DNA of 64,000 nt, from the NCBI GenBank assembly GCA_037447655.1, contig JBBHKE010002560.1, positions 171,001-235,000 of the forward strand. The letters are read 5' to 3'. The notes below the pieces were generated by a model that searched no databases, had not been told where the DNA came from, and worked only from the letters and a program-made list of their open reading frames with translations. The DNA comes from Zygnema cylindricum. Taxonomy: Eukaryota; Streptophyta; Zygnematophyceae; Zygnematales; Zygnemataceae. Positions 1 through 11,457 of this stretch are shown piece by piece. Positions within the stretch are counted from its first letter, which is position 1. Every line of letters starts with the position of its first letter. The position numbers were made by a program, and so were the translations under genes.

Positions 1-1689
1 CTTTGTTTTACATGCCATTTTTCTATGTGTTGGCTACTTTCGCCTTGCATTTCCTTTTTGTTTGCTTCCCTCCACATGTAGTTTTTAAGTTTTAGTATTG
101 CCACCGTTTTTTGTTCCCATAGACTCAAGTGGTTTACCATCGCGCTTTTTAGTAAAGTCTTGTTGTATTGTTTAAATAGACATAGTTTTTGCGAATTTTC
201 CTTCGGATTTTAATGTTGAGCCCAAATGTCAAATGTCATTGACAAATGCCAATGCTTTTATATAACATAACAAAGTTTGCGCACCCGGTAAGTAAGTACA
301 AGAGGAAGTTAAGTTAGTGTTGCAACAAATGCTCACACACATAATGAAATACACAAAATGTTAAAAAACCTAAAAAATATGTAAAAGGCACAATGTGATG
401 GGATCATGAAATTTTGTAGGCCTCTAGGATGATGCTTGCCCGTTCTCCTTTCGCATTGAATAAGTGCCACCTTGGAACACAAATATTTTGACCATGCTCA
501 CCCTTAAGAGGGCCCGACTCCCTTGACTCAGACGCAATATGAATCACTGAATTTGCTCACCTGAGCAATAAGTTATTCATGGTCAAATATAACCTTTATA
601 CATATAAGCTCTATGAGAGAGAGGTGATTGAACTTCACTAAGTCCTAATCTGCCTACTCACAACTGCCTACTACTAAACCCTAGACAAACTGGGAACTAG
701 AACTCCCAGATTTGTAGATGGCCGCCTCACACGACCACTCACAATGCCCCATAGTATCCAGCTTATATGAAGCCTCTAGTATAAAATTTTCCCTTTTGAC
801 TTTCAGATGAAATAAAATCACCGGTCAGACAAGTGTTTTGAGCTCACCCTTGTGAGGGTATGAGTTGGACATAAAAAAATCTCTGAATTTGCTCCCTAAG
901 TAGTGAGTTATGGTTGGCCAAAGATGGCCTATTTATACAAAGCACGCTCAAACAGAGGCGCCCCCAAAAAAATTCTCAGTCCTACATCCTAAGTCCCTCT
1001 CTGAACCCCCTACTATTGTCGTACCTAACGAATCAAATGACTGTAGAGTACAAGAAGGTACAGATGTCGCTGTACTTCTTTTACGGCCATGGTACGGCAT
1101 GGCCGTCCCGCGGACTCTTGTCAGTTCTTGAGTCGTGGTTCCTCTCTTCGTAATAACCGCTATCTAATGATATCTTGCCACGTGTCATTTGATGATGTTT
1201 CCTCCATAAACCGCCAAATTTTCACTCCGGTGCGCCGGCTCCAATGTGCACCGTCCGACCTGACACCAACATTTAATTCCGACCGTTGAAAGAAATGTTG
1301 TTTTGTTCATTTCATGCGACTCCGTTGATTTCGTGTGCATGCCCTTATCCCATGTACTTTCAGTTCTATAATCCGTTAAATGGAACATATCCAGCAGTAC
1401 ATCTTGAAATGCACATCATACCCCACGTGTATAACGCTTCATCAAGACCTAATGGATACAACGAACGTTATTCTGTACGGTAGTCATTCTTAAGGACCTA
1501 AGATCAAATACTGGTCTGATCGCCTACCTTCTGCAAGGGACTGTGCTTCCTGCTTCCTTGGTATGTCTCCTATGTCTTCCTAAGGCAGCCATGCCTAACT
1601 TCAAACTTCAGTGACTACAACAAGTATGAAGACTTAAGACAACCATACACAGACTCACAGAAGTAGAAATGTAAAAAATGTTTTTTTCA
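1..1689. other. Non-coding stretch, no gene recognised
   Basis: I see no ORF with recognisable protein character here. Two related segments, about 490-600 and 840-925, share the pattern of a 'gctcaccctt' string followed by 'tgaatttgctc' and 'gttat...ggtc/ggcc'. They look like two diverged copies of one repeat. The origin of the repeat is unknown. Confidence 0.5.
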
Positions 1690-3600
1690 ACAAAAAATAG
1701 CGAGTACACTTCCTCGTCCTAAAATTTTCCCACTCGTGTGGCCGTGTGTCGATCGGTTTCCATTCGTTGTTTGGGTGATACTTTAACTAAAATCACATCG
1801 AAGTGATTTTTGATAAGGTTTTTTGTTGAGCTGGATTAGCTTGCCAGGGGATCAAACTGAGGAAAGCGCTAAAATGTGTGCAAAAGATGACAAACATAGA
1901 GGACAGTCAAAGTATTCATTTGAGGTTCATTCCACTGTGGTAAAAATATTTTCTTCAAACAACAAAACATTTTCTCGTTGGAGACTTATTTTTGGAGGGA
2001 AATGACAAAAAAAATTGGCAATTAATACATAGGCACACCCCTTAACGGTATGTGCCCATGTAACCGGTACTTTAGAGTGGTACTTTGGATTTTAGGTCTA
2101 AATTTTTGTGACAATTTTGTGACAATGTGACGTCATGTACACTTATGACAGCATCGACGTCACTAATTCCGAAACCTTCCGCCATGCTCTTTGATTTTGT
2201 TTTTTTGTCTTTTTTCAATCGACCTGCCATCAAAATACGCCCAAAGGCATTCAAAAAGCTTATTTTTTAGAGCTCTTTCATTTCATACCAGTATCGTCTT
2301 GTTTCATTCCAAGAAGTGTGAGATAAGTGCGGGGGTGTGTGAGGGAAAGGGAGATGCGCCGACAACGTAAACTTCAACAAAGGATCCATGAATGACAATG
2401 GAGGTCCGAGACCACTGTAATTTGTTTACGTACATGCAACTGACGGGCATGGAAAAAAATAGCAAGTACTCTCTCTCGTGCTATCTCCACTCATGTGGCA
2501 GGTGCGTAGAAGTTTTTTCACTTGTTTTTCGAGAGGTACTTTATATAAAATCACCTTGCGGGATGATTTTCAATTTAAGTTTTTTGATGAGATTGATTTG
2601 AGTGCTCGTGGGTCAAAAAGAGGAAAACGCCAAAATGGGTACAGAAGACGACAATACTAAAGGATATTGGAAATATCAAGATGACGATCGTGGTATTGCA
2701 GTAAAAGCAATTTTTTTCGTACGGCAAAAGTTTTCCTCGTTGTGACTAAATTCTAGAGGAAAACGACAAAAAAAACACAATGCTTTAACACATAGGGGCA
2801 TAGAGCGTACACATGTAACCTAAAATTTGAAGTGTAACTTTGTATTTTGGTGAAGGTTCTCCGTAATACTTTTGAGAGTGTTCCAATGTGCGAAAACATA
2901 ATCGTTTTTTTAAGTGTGACGGTTGTATACGTCATAAAACTGTAGGGAAGACAACTGTAAATGTAGTTTTTAATGACATTGTAGATGTTTAAGGTTTTGT
3001 GACATTCTGACGTCACGCACATTTGCAAAAACGTCGACGTCTCTAATAATATAACTTTTAGCCATGAATTCCCATTTTTCTTTTTGTATTTTCTCACTCC
3101 ACCTGCCATCAAAAGGGTAGTAAAAAAAGTATATGTTTTTTGTGGTTGCTTTATTCCATAATAGAAATATCGTGTTTCATTATAATAAGGAGAGAGGAGT
3201 GGTAGTGTGTGAGAAAGGTGAGTGGACGATGTTGTAAAATTTTACAAATGACCCAAAAATGAAAGTGGAGGTCATTGACCCATTCTGTTCATAAGTGTGA
3301 CGGCTAGGAAAAAAAATAGCATGTCTCCTCTCTCATGCAAAAATGCTCAAATGTGTGTGGCACGTGCATGAATGTTGTAATTTTCGTCGTTTAAGCGTTA
3401 CATTAACAACAATTGACTTTTCAGTCAATTTCAGTTAAAGTTGTAAAAAGCTTTGGTATCATGTGGTACTGGGTCGAGAAGAGGAAGACTCCAAATTGAG
3501 TGCATTTAGAGTTTCAAGATGATGTTCTTTGAATTATGAGTCTTTCATAATTTTTTGTACGGCATTAAATTTTATGGTTGCATATTAGATTTGGACAAAA
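1690..3600. repeat. Diverged tandem array, about 2.4 units of 770-860 bp
   Basis: Three successive units begin with an A-run plus 'aatagc' at about 1690, 2455 and 3312. In the same order each then shows a 'ctcgtg/ctcatg' segment, a 'gtgtgg/catgtggc' segment, a 'gaggaaa.cgc.aaaat' segment and an 'aaaatgacaaaaaaa' segment. The first two units also share 'gtgac...tgacgtca' near 2125 and 3005 and 'cgacctgccatcaaaa / cacctgccatcaaaa' near 2220 and 3100. The units differ by many substitutions and indels, so the array is old. No coding function is apparent. Confidence 0.6.
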
Positions 3601-4691
3601 TTGTTAAAAATAAGTTACTTTTATAGTTATATAGTACCTATAAGACCTACTCGTTGGGTCAGTTATAAAATCTTCACATCATACACTTCAATTGAGTATG
3701 TTTTTCTAACTAGCAAGGGCCCATGATGTGCGCAGGTGGTTTTCTATGTCGTTTAATGAGGTGCGAGAACTTGGTTTGGAAAATTGAAGAGGCTTATGAG
3801 GAGATACATTGTGTAGTTGGATTAACGTCTAGGAGATCGAAAAGAATAGTAAGTTCCTCATAAAATTCCATTGAATATTGTGGCGGTTGATTCGATTCCT
3901 ATTTATTATTATTAACCATGGAACTTCAAAAAAATAAGGGTAAATTGATTATACTCTTTTAATGAGCCAATACAGGCACGGGGAGGTAAGGTCGTTTAAA
4001 TGTATGTTGGTTTTGTTAAGTTATCGATTGTAAAATAATTTCAAGACCAAAATTAGTAGCATGCATTGTAGTGAAAGCCTACAATTGGTTCGCTTTCCAT
4101 TTACAAAAGGGAATCAACAAATGGCGCAATCAGACTAAACACAATGTACGCAAATATCACCAATTTGTTACCTTTGTATAGTTGCGTTTTTAAGTAGGCT
4201 AGAGTGAGAAGTATGTTTGTAGTCAAAACAATATAACGAGGAAGGTTCCATGTTTAAGCAAGCCATGCATATATATTTAAGCGGGCTAGATAAAATCTAG
4301 GAAGTTTTAAAAGTTTGTCCCTCCAGTGGATTGGGAGAATGTGAGTTTGTGAGGGAAACCATTAATTGGTATTGTGTGCATTACCGCGAACTTATCAAAG
4401 GAATTAGTATCTTTTGGACTATTTCACATGTTTAAAAAGACAATCAATTCGAAAAATAATTAAGGTGTGGTCGAGCTCGACCCCGTTAATGTTTTTATTC
4501 CTCATGAAAGAAAAAAAAATAGCAAATTGCGCTTTCGGAGAGGTTGGGTGGCGGATTTCCGTAACGAACATATTTGAATGTGTGTTCGTTGTTGACACGT
4601 AAAAGTGGAAGGGTTTACTTAATAGTTAGGGCGTTTTTTGGGATGGTTTTGAAATTTGTATTTTTTCAACAACGAAACAGATTCAAATAAT
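3601..4691. other. Intergenic, nothing recognised
   Basis: AT-rich sequence with only short chance ORFs. I see no splice-linked exons, RNA gene or clear repeat in it. Confidence 0.4.
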
Positions 4692-5138
4692 TAGTGTCGT
4701 GTATCGACAAGAAGTTTATCACAATAACACCGATGCCGATAGTTATTGGTTATCGAACGGTCAAGGTCTCGTTATACCGCTCTGAGACTAACAAACTTCT
4801 TATCGGCGATAAGTAGAAAAAATGTAGTACGCTTTATAATAGTACTTTATAATTTACTGTATTATATTTACATTGTATATAGCGTGGTATGCCACGTGTA
4901 GCAATTTGTTACGTACTCTGTGTAACGGAATAACTGCGGATCAGTACGACGGAATAGACCATACAATTATCGCCGATAATTATTGGTATCGGTGTTATCG
5001 TGATAAAAAACCGATATTATCGACTTTTTATCGGCGATAACACCGGCGTCGATATATCGTGCCAATATATTAATTATCGGCAAGCCAAATAAAGGTACAT
5101 ATCGATTATCGGCGAAACCCTGCCGATACACAACACTA
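4692..5138. mobile_element. hAT-like MITE (TAGTGT...CGATACACAACACTA family), copy 1
   Basis: The left end TAGTGTCGTGTATCG and right end CGATACACAACACTA are inverted. The interior is rich in TATCGGCGATAA-type palindromes. It is a non-autonomous relative of five other copies in this window. No clean 8-bp target duplication is visible here, because the right end runs directly into the TACACCGC element at 5139. The hAT assignment rests on the terminal sequence style and on the 8-bp duplications seen at other copies. Confidence 0.7.
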
Positions 5139-5613
5139 CACCGCGAATTGTAATTAGAGTAAAGAAATAATTAGAGTATTAACTCTAATTTGTGTATTCA
5201 TTTTTTCTCAAAAACAAATTTTACTCTAATTTATCAATAACTCTAATTTGGGTTTCTTTCGTACTATTTATCCGCGCTGATATCTTTACTGTAAATTAGG
5301 TACATATACAGAATCTGACACAACGTACAGTTTCACGTCATTATGACGTTTGCATTACGCGGTTTGTGAAATCGCAGATACATGATACCGACCTTAAATC
5401 ATTTTTTGTACTAAGTACAATTTTGTCGGTCAGACATCGACCGTACGCCACACTATTTAAAATGTCACTATATTAGAGTTGTGAACGCCGATCCAAAATG
5501 TACCTTAAATATTGTAGATAATAATTAATAATTATTCACTCTATTTAGGGTGATAGAGTCAAATTTTGGGATGACGGAATTAGCGTACATAACGCTAATT
5601 ACGATTCGCGGTG
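5139..5613. mobile_element. Mariner/Stowaway-like MITE (CACCGC family), flanked by TA
   Basis: The left end CACCGCGAATTGTAATTAG and right end CTAATTACGATTCGCGGTG are inverted repeats of each other with one or two differences. The element is flanked by TA on both sides (5137-5138 and 5614-5615), the target duplication expected of Tc1/mariner transposases. The interior is non-coding, with repeated 'actctaattt' motifs. Confidence 0.75.
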
Positions 5614-5639
5614 TACTAAATAAATATCGTTTATAACGG

Positions 5640-7320
5640 AAATCTGCCCTGATAGGGCCTCGGTTCAAATCTCTATAGTAGCGTAGTTTTTTCAAAGCTA
5701 AATTTTGACAAGTTGAAAGCAGTTATTTGACCGTTTCCGTTTCCCCAAACGGTGGACACCGCTGTACGGATGGTACGTTACTTCGCGTGTTCGAGACTTC
5801 GAGTTCATCTGGGTGGACGTTACATGCATGGTACCAGTCGCACTGTCATATGCATTCACTTTGTTTGTTTTTTTGTCTGACGTTATGTTACGCCCAGAAT
5901 TTGCCCTGTATTTTTCGCACTTTTCATCCAGTGTACGGAAATTCAGTACAGTATTGTTTGGAAAAGTCTCAGCGCCAATCATGTGAGACCTAATTCTGTT
6001 TGTACGTTCACATGGAAACGTTCAGGATTCCATCGTACGGCAATCCCCGTGCAGTCCAGCATGGCGGCATGTCTTTATTATTGTGTGTCCCTATACGACA
6101 CCATTTTAACCAGCTTGTGCTTTCAGGCGGTTAAACGCGTCCTTCATGTACTTTCAGCATCGTAATTGTGTACGAATATGACGATCGTGATTTACAACAT
6201 TTGTACCTTAAACATGCTCGCGTTTAAAAGGACCTCGAATCGCAAGAATTCCGGTACCCGCGCGTGCAAGAATTGTGAAAGGCGACAAATCAGGGCCAAA
6301 TCTAGTTTTGACGTTAGCGAAAACATCCGCCGACAGACCTTGCCAGGTGTCGGGAGTTCCATGGAAGAGATCCATGTGAAGGAATATTGTGCGGAGGACT
6401 CTGAATGGCCGGAAATATCTGGTTGTCCGCAGGCCGTGTAAAATCGCTCATTTTGATTTTATAAAATAAGAATCTGGCAGATGACTGGTTGTGGCCTGAT
6501 TCCTGGCAGCGGGCGGCGCACCCAGAGCGGCCGAGTCTTTTGAAAGGTACACACCTGCGGTTTCTTTCCCGGTTCGCGACAAAGCACGCGCATCAACGGC
6601 GCCCATGTGTCGACCGATAACCATTCACGTGTGTTATAAATCGGGGCAGACAAAAGCTACGTACGGGAAGAAAAGGAAAAATAAACTTTCCTACCGTTCC
6701 TGGCCAGCTTTGTCCTTACGCTAGTCAGAAAGGTCAAATTTTTGACCAATCCGAAATGAACAGCGACCTGTGTGACCTCATATACCCTCGTCGTACTATT
6801 GCAGCATCAGTCGCTTTTTGACACGTGTATATACCGAAAATAATTGCCCACGCGGGCCTAACAAATTATGTCCAATCGGGAGCCCTCTGGTTTTTCACTT
6901 TTGTATTTGAATGTGCTCTGAGCCTCCCCCGGCCGCCACGAAGTATCCCCTTCACGTGCTAGTACACTTTTTGTTTTCCGTACTCTTCAAGTGGCTTTAT
7001 TTCAGATCTCCACACCTATTCAAAACCCCATCCGAACCAGTATCTCTGAATTCCGAACCTCGTTGGACCCAACCTGCAAATTTTCTGCTGCCCGCTCTGA
7101 CTCAGGGCAGATTCCGGACTTTTAAAAGTTTTCTCAAGCAGTTTCATAACATAAAACGTTCCTTCAGTTTTTATTATGATATTCTCCTGGGTTAACGAAA
7201 TCGCAGCTTTTTCACTCAGAAACTATCTGATCTAGAAACTTCAGATCTGCAGGACTTCTTTCCTTCTTCTTCCACTTCTGGAGATATCTAGCTCTACAGT
7301 TGTGTTGTGTCTTATATCAC

Positions 7321-7323
<3 letters not shown>
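5640..7323. other. Upstream region of the TPR gene, no other gene recognised
   Basis: Higher-GC, mixed sequence with overlapping short ORFs on both strands (for example 5698-5982 minus and 6166-6441 plus) that match nothing I recognise. The part nearest 7300 presumably contains the promoter and 5' UTR of the TPR gene. I cannot point to a defined core promoter. Confidence 0.4.

Positions 7324-7371
<48 letters not shown>
7324..7371 (+). repeat. (TC)24 microsatellite in the 5' UTR
   Basis: A pure TC run of 48 nt ends seven bases before the ATG at 7379. CT-rich leaders just upstream of start codons are common in plants. The run length may be polymorphic. Confidence 0.9.
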
Positions 7372-7374
<3 letters not shown>

Positions 7375-7378
7375 GACA

Positions 7379-8431
7379 ATGGCGACTGTTAGGGTTTCTG
7401 CTGTTGTATCCATGGCGTCGTCTTTATCCTCATCTCTTTCGTCATTTTCAATTACGGCTCAAACATCACCTCAAGTTTCCTTTGCAGGCGTTTCTATGTC
7501 TGATTATTTCAGTTTGCCTGTAAACTCTTTAACTGCTTCACATGCTTATTCAAAATTTCAACCTCAAAGTCTTCACAGAGAAGACAAACAGACAAACAGC
7601 ATCTTTACAGATTCTCAATCGTATTTTTCCTTTTCAACGAATCCTTCTGTAACAACAATAACTTCTGCACTCTCTGAACGACAACGGAACGGAAGTTCCA
7701 TGTTGCAAGGCTCCTTTACTTCCGTGCCTTCAGTTCCGGGCTCAGTTTCAGATCACAGCAGAAGCTTTCCTCTTGCTACTCATTATGCTGTAGATAGCAC
7801 TTGTAGCTGTGCTGATCTGGAAGATCAGACGGCTGCCACGTGTTCTACCAGAAGCTCAGATTTTAGAGATTTTGACGCCAATGATGCGTCTGACTCAGCA
7901 GCAGCCTCCTTGCCAAGCTGCAACAGGTGTACGACAAAACCACACGTGGCAAGCTTAGAGCGATCGTATGTCACACATGCAGCTATTGGCCGAGTTGAAT
8001 GCAACAGTAAAGGCTGTCGACCTATTTTAGATGACAGGTGGACTCCTAATTCTTCTTCTTCTGAATCTACTGGTGGCTGGAATACAAACGGAAGTCACGA
8101 CGGAGATTCTGCACATGGAATCTGTGGAGTTAGCAAGCATCAGCTATACAGACGTGACGCGCGGTCACACTTCTCATTGGAAATTGCACAGCTTTTGGAT
8201 AATATTTGGACAGAGAAAGATTCGGCGGAGAAGTGGTTTGAAGCTGCCATTACTGAAGCTCCTTTTGATGCCAGATTACTTTCAGCTTATGCCAGATTTG
8301 CATGGAAAGAATTGAAAGATATGGATAAGGCAGAGAGCTTGTTCAAGAGAGCTGTAGATGAAGCTCCCAATAATGCAGAAGCATTGGCAGGATACGCTCT
8401 TTTTCTATGGGATCACGAAGCAGCTATTTAG
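7379..8431 (+). CDS. TPR-repeat protein, plant-type, single exon (350 aa)
   Basis: The ORF starts with ATG in a favourable context (acaATGG) immediately after the TC-rich leader. The first 250 or so residues are Ser/Thr-rich, low in conserved features and probably disordered. Residues about 263-350 form tandem helix-turn-helix repeats with the TPR signature: 'AEKWFEAAITEAPFDARLLS', then 'AYARFAWKELKDMDKAESLF', then 'KRAVDEAPNNAEALAGYALF' and 'LWD'. This layout, with the end in YALFLWD, is that of a plant family of short TPR proteins of unknown function. TPRs generally mediate protein-protein contacts. No transit peptide can be asserted, although the Ser/Ala-rich N-terminus would not exclude one. 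No intron is needed to read it. The C-terminal end right after LWDHEAAI is short, so a downstream spliced extension cannot be excluded. Confidence 0.85.
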   Translation: MATVRVSAVVSMASSLSSSLSSFSITAQTSPQVSFAGVSMSDYFSLPVNSLTASHAYSKFQPQSLHREDKQTNSIFTDSQSYFSFSTNPSVTTITSALSERQRNGSSMLQGSFTSVPSVPGSVSDHSRSFPLATHYAVDSTCSCADLEDQTAATCSTRSSDFRDFDANDASDSAAASLPSCNRCTTKPHVASLERSYVTHAAIGRVECNSKGCRPILDDRWTPNSSSSESTGGWNTNGSHDGDSAHGICGVSKHQLYRRDARSHFSLEIAQLLDNIWTEKDSAEKWFEAAITEAPFDARLLSAYARFAWKELKDMDKAESLFKRAVDEAPNNAEALAGYALFLWDHEAAI

Positions 8432-8555
8432 AATAAGGTCAGCAGTTCAGTTGTCAGTTGCAGTTTTTGTCCGGTATCTTCTGGCGGTGGATTTTACCGG
8501 ATTTTGTTCAGGTGCTGTATATAGTCTTGATGTAGCCAGCCAAATCATGTGATTA

Positions 8556-8561
8556 AATAAA
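8556..8561 (+). terminator. Candidate polyadenylation signal AATAAA
   Basis: AATAAA lies about 125 bp after the TPR stop codon, in an AT-rich context. It is a plausible poly(A) signal for that gene, but the motif alone is weak evidence. Confidence 0.4.
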
Positions 8562-11457
8562 ATGTGGATGGAATAATTTATTGTACTTGACAAGTTACGT
8601 GACATGTAGGTTACGTGACAAGCTACATGAAGTGTAAGTTAAGTGGCAGTTTTTTCTTGTACCAAAAAAAGTCATTTTCAGAAAAAAAATTGGCAGAAAA
8701 AAGTATCTAGATTGGACTACAGTTAAATGTAACTTCGGAAACTGACAGCAAATAGTGACAGCTGGCTTTATTAGGGACAAAGTCATCACCTTTTAATAGC
8801 CATCTCCCTTTTTAGACATAGCTCTTTTACTTCTTTTGAGGCGTTTTTTTTAGCGATCATTAACCAAGTCCTTGGCGTGGTTATTTATGCTCTCAGTTTG
8901 TATTCAGTTGTAGGCTTTTAGTTTTGGAACTTTGTAAGATGTAGCAGATTCTGCAGATCTATGCGAATAATAAATCTGCTGTGAATAAGGCTCTCTTGCC
9001 ACTTTCTGACCATTCTACATTTTCTGATCGTTTTCCATTGTCCATCTTCGCATTTTCTGTTTGACACATTTACTGGCTTTTTATGAAAAATGATGTTGGT
9101 TTTTTAATTGTAGGTCAAATGCTGAAAAATGAAGGAAATGCTATTTGTGGTACACTTGAAAAGCAATTATTAGTGCAGGGCGGCTGCATATCTCACTTGA
9201 GGCTCGGTTCTGTTGTTCGGTGACTTTAGCTACCTCTCCTTTCCCATGAATTGAGTACAAACTGTTTGGTGTATTAATTTTATTAAGCCCACAATTAATA
9301 TAGGTAAATAATATATTGAAAGGAGAAATATCATAAAAGTATTTTTGGCTTAATTGCCTCGCACCTGAGCATGTATGTGGTTTTATGTTTTCTTTACCTA
9401 TGGAGTGTTTAGTACATGTGCAACGTTTGTGAAAGCTTGGAAAAAAACTTTTGAAATGGATAATTTGTATGTAGTGACAGTAATCTGAAGAAAATTAGGT
9501 CAGGGGCTCCAGACTAGTGCCGACGACTCTTTGTCAGGCTGCTAATTAAAGATTTTAGAATTTTTACATAGATTTTGTTGTGCAAAGTGGCACAGATGAT
9601 TGCTGGCGTCTCTAGTGCTGTCAATTAAGCTGGGGAGTACTGTATTGTCACGCTGTGAGAAAGTTATTTTCCTCCTGGTAAAGATATATTAGGTTACAAG
9701 ATATTTATGTTCAGTTGTAGATTTGTGCAATTTATGAGGTCTTAGGGTTAGTAGAATGGTTTAGATGCGGTTAATATGGAGATAAGAATGAGCAAATGCA
9801 AAACTTGAGATTCTTGGTTTTCCGCATTCATCAAAATATAACATTTACAGTAGAAAGATCTTGTTTCACTTCCTTTTAGATCCGTTACCCAGTCTGAAAA
9901 TATGGTATCTATAGTGCTTACGCTCATTACTTGGGAACTCTCTCCTTGACTCTTACATGAGCCTAGTGTTCTTTTAATTTTTGTTTTTCTTTTCCTTCCC
10001 ATTTTCATTTGTTTCCGTGGTAATTAGCTATGGTTTAACATTGCACAGTTTTTAGTAAATCTTGTGATTATGAGAAAAGACCGGAAAGACTTTGTTAGGA
10101 ATGCATAAACAGTAAACCTTCTTGAGTACATGGGAATGAAAAGGAAACTCAAAACGAAATTGAAAAACCAAACATAAGGGAAAACTACACAGCTTCGGTG
10201 AAACTACTTAAATCACGGGTAACCTGGCCGTGGTACCGGGATTGCATATGCTTTCATGTGCAGATGAGTCGATTCCTCCATGCACTCCGGAATGTTTGTC
10301 ATCTCTAATATGTCATATTTGCTCAACCATTGGACATTATTTCCTTCAGGTTGATTGCACGTAGTAATTTTTTTGAAATCATGATCAACTGCTCATTGCT
10401 ATTAGTGTCAAAAATACTATTTCAGTTGTGGCTTTATAATACTATTTCAGGGAATGTTTCATTACAAGTGTTTTTTTTTATTTGTATGATCTTGTGTGAC
10501 ATTTTTCACCTTCTTTCTGGCGTTTTAAAAAAAGGGGCTGCCTTTATTAAAAAGCGCGATGGTAAACCATCTGAGTCCATGAGAACAAAAGGAAGTAGCA
10601 TGGCAAAAACTGAAAAACTACATGTTTCTCATGTACTCTGCTGGTTTAACTCACAACTTCAAAAAAAAAAAGCTTATTTCCTTGAGCAGCGAGAAGTTGG
10701 TGAAATTAATATTCCATACGACTGAAAAAAATGAATATGGGTTTGTTTACCATGCTGGCCTTCAAGTTATCCACTCTTCAGGTCGTTGCTTTTCGCAACA
10801 TCGAATTAAAACATTACCGAATTGTTAAAATCGATGTTATCATTTTTTTAAAACACTACACCGTGAATCGCTATTAGCGCTAAAAAATAATGAGGATAAG
10901 GATTTTTTCAGTGGTAATAAAGTTATTTCTCGTCCAAAAGACGTGGACAATTTTGAACTGAAAAAAGAATCGGCATTAAAACAAAAGTATGAATACATAC
11001 AATTATCAAAACCAGTTTTGTAGGGTTATGGTTTGCAGAATAGCAAACAGTATTCGAAAATAGCCACACTCTAAACTCTGAGCTCCTACCGATTATTACG
11101 AAACAATAACAATTATGAACGAAGATATACAGGTTTGAAAGGCGAAACAAACCTTAACAAATTTTAACAAAAAGTATCCTAAAACCAGCGCACTATAAAT
11201 TCCCAGTTTTTACCAACATTTATAAAACATTGTGGAGCGTAAGGATTTATATCTTGTTAGTGAATAAGCACTGAAAATAAAAAAATAGAAACAAGTTGTC
11301 ATTGATTGTGACCACAATTGATTGATTTTAAAAAATGGTTTGTACAAAACAAAAAAAGAAAAAGAAAGGAAACCTCCGAGTACTCCCACGTTAAGTCTTT
11401 CGTGCACTCCTTCACTAGTCCCTACCTCTATATGACTGGATAAAGTGATATACCTAC
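8562..11457. other. Intergenic between TPR gene and GET3 3' end
   Basis: No protein-like ORF. At 8590-8640 there are imperfect direct repeats of 'ttacgtgaca'. At about 10855 there is a left-end signature of the CACCGC MITE family (ctacaccgtgaatcgctattagcg), with no matching right end that I can see. The rest looks unremarkable. Confidence 0.45.

Noticed and set aside
5643-5690. Possible tRNA fragment (cggttcaaatctc B-box-like string)
   Set aside because: No A box, acceptor stem or anticodon arm can be placed upstream; a B-box-like string alone is common by chance.
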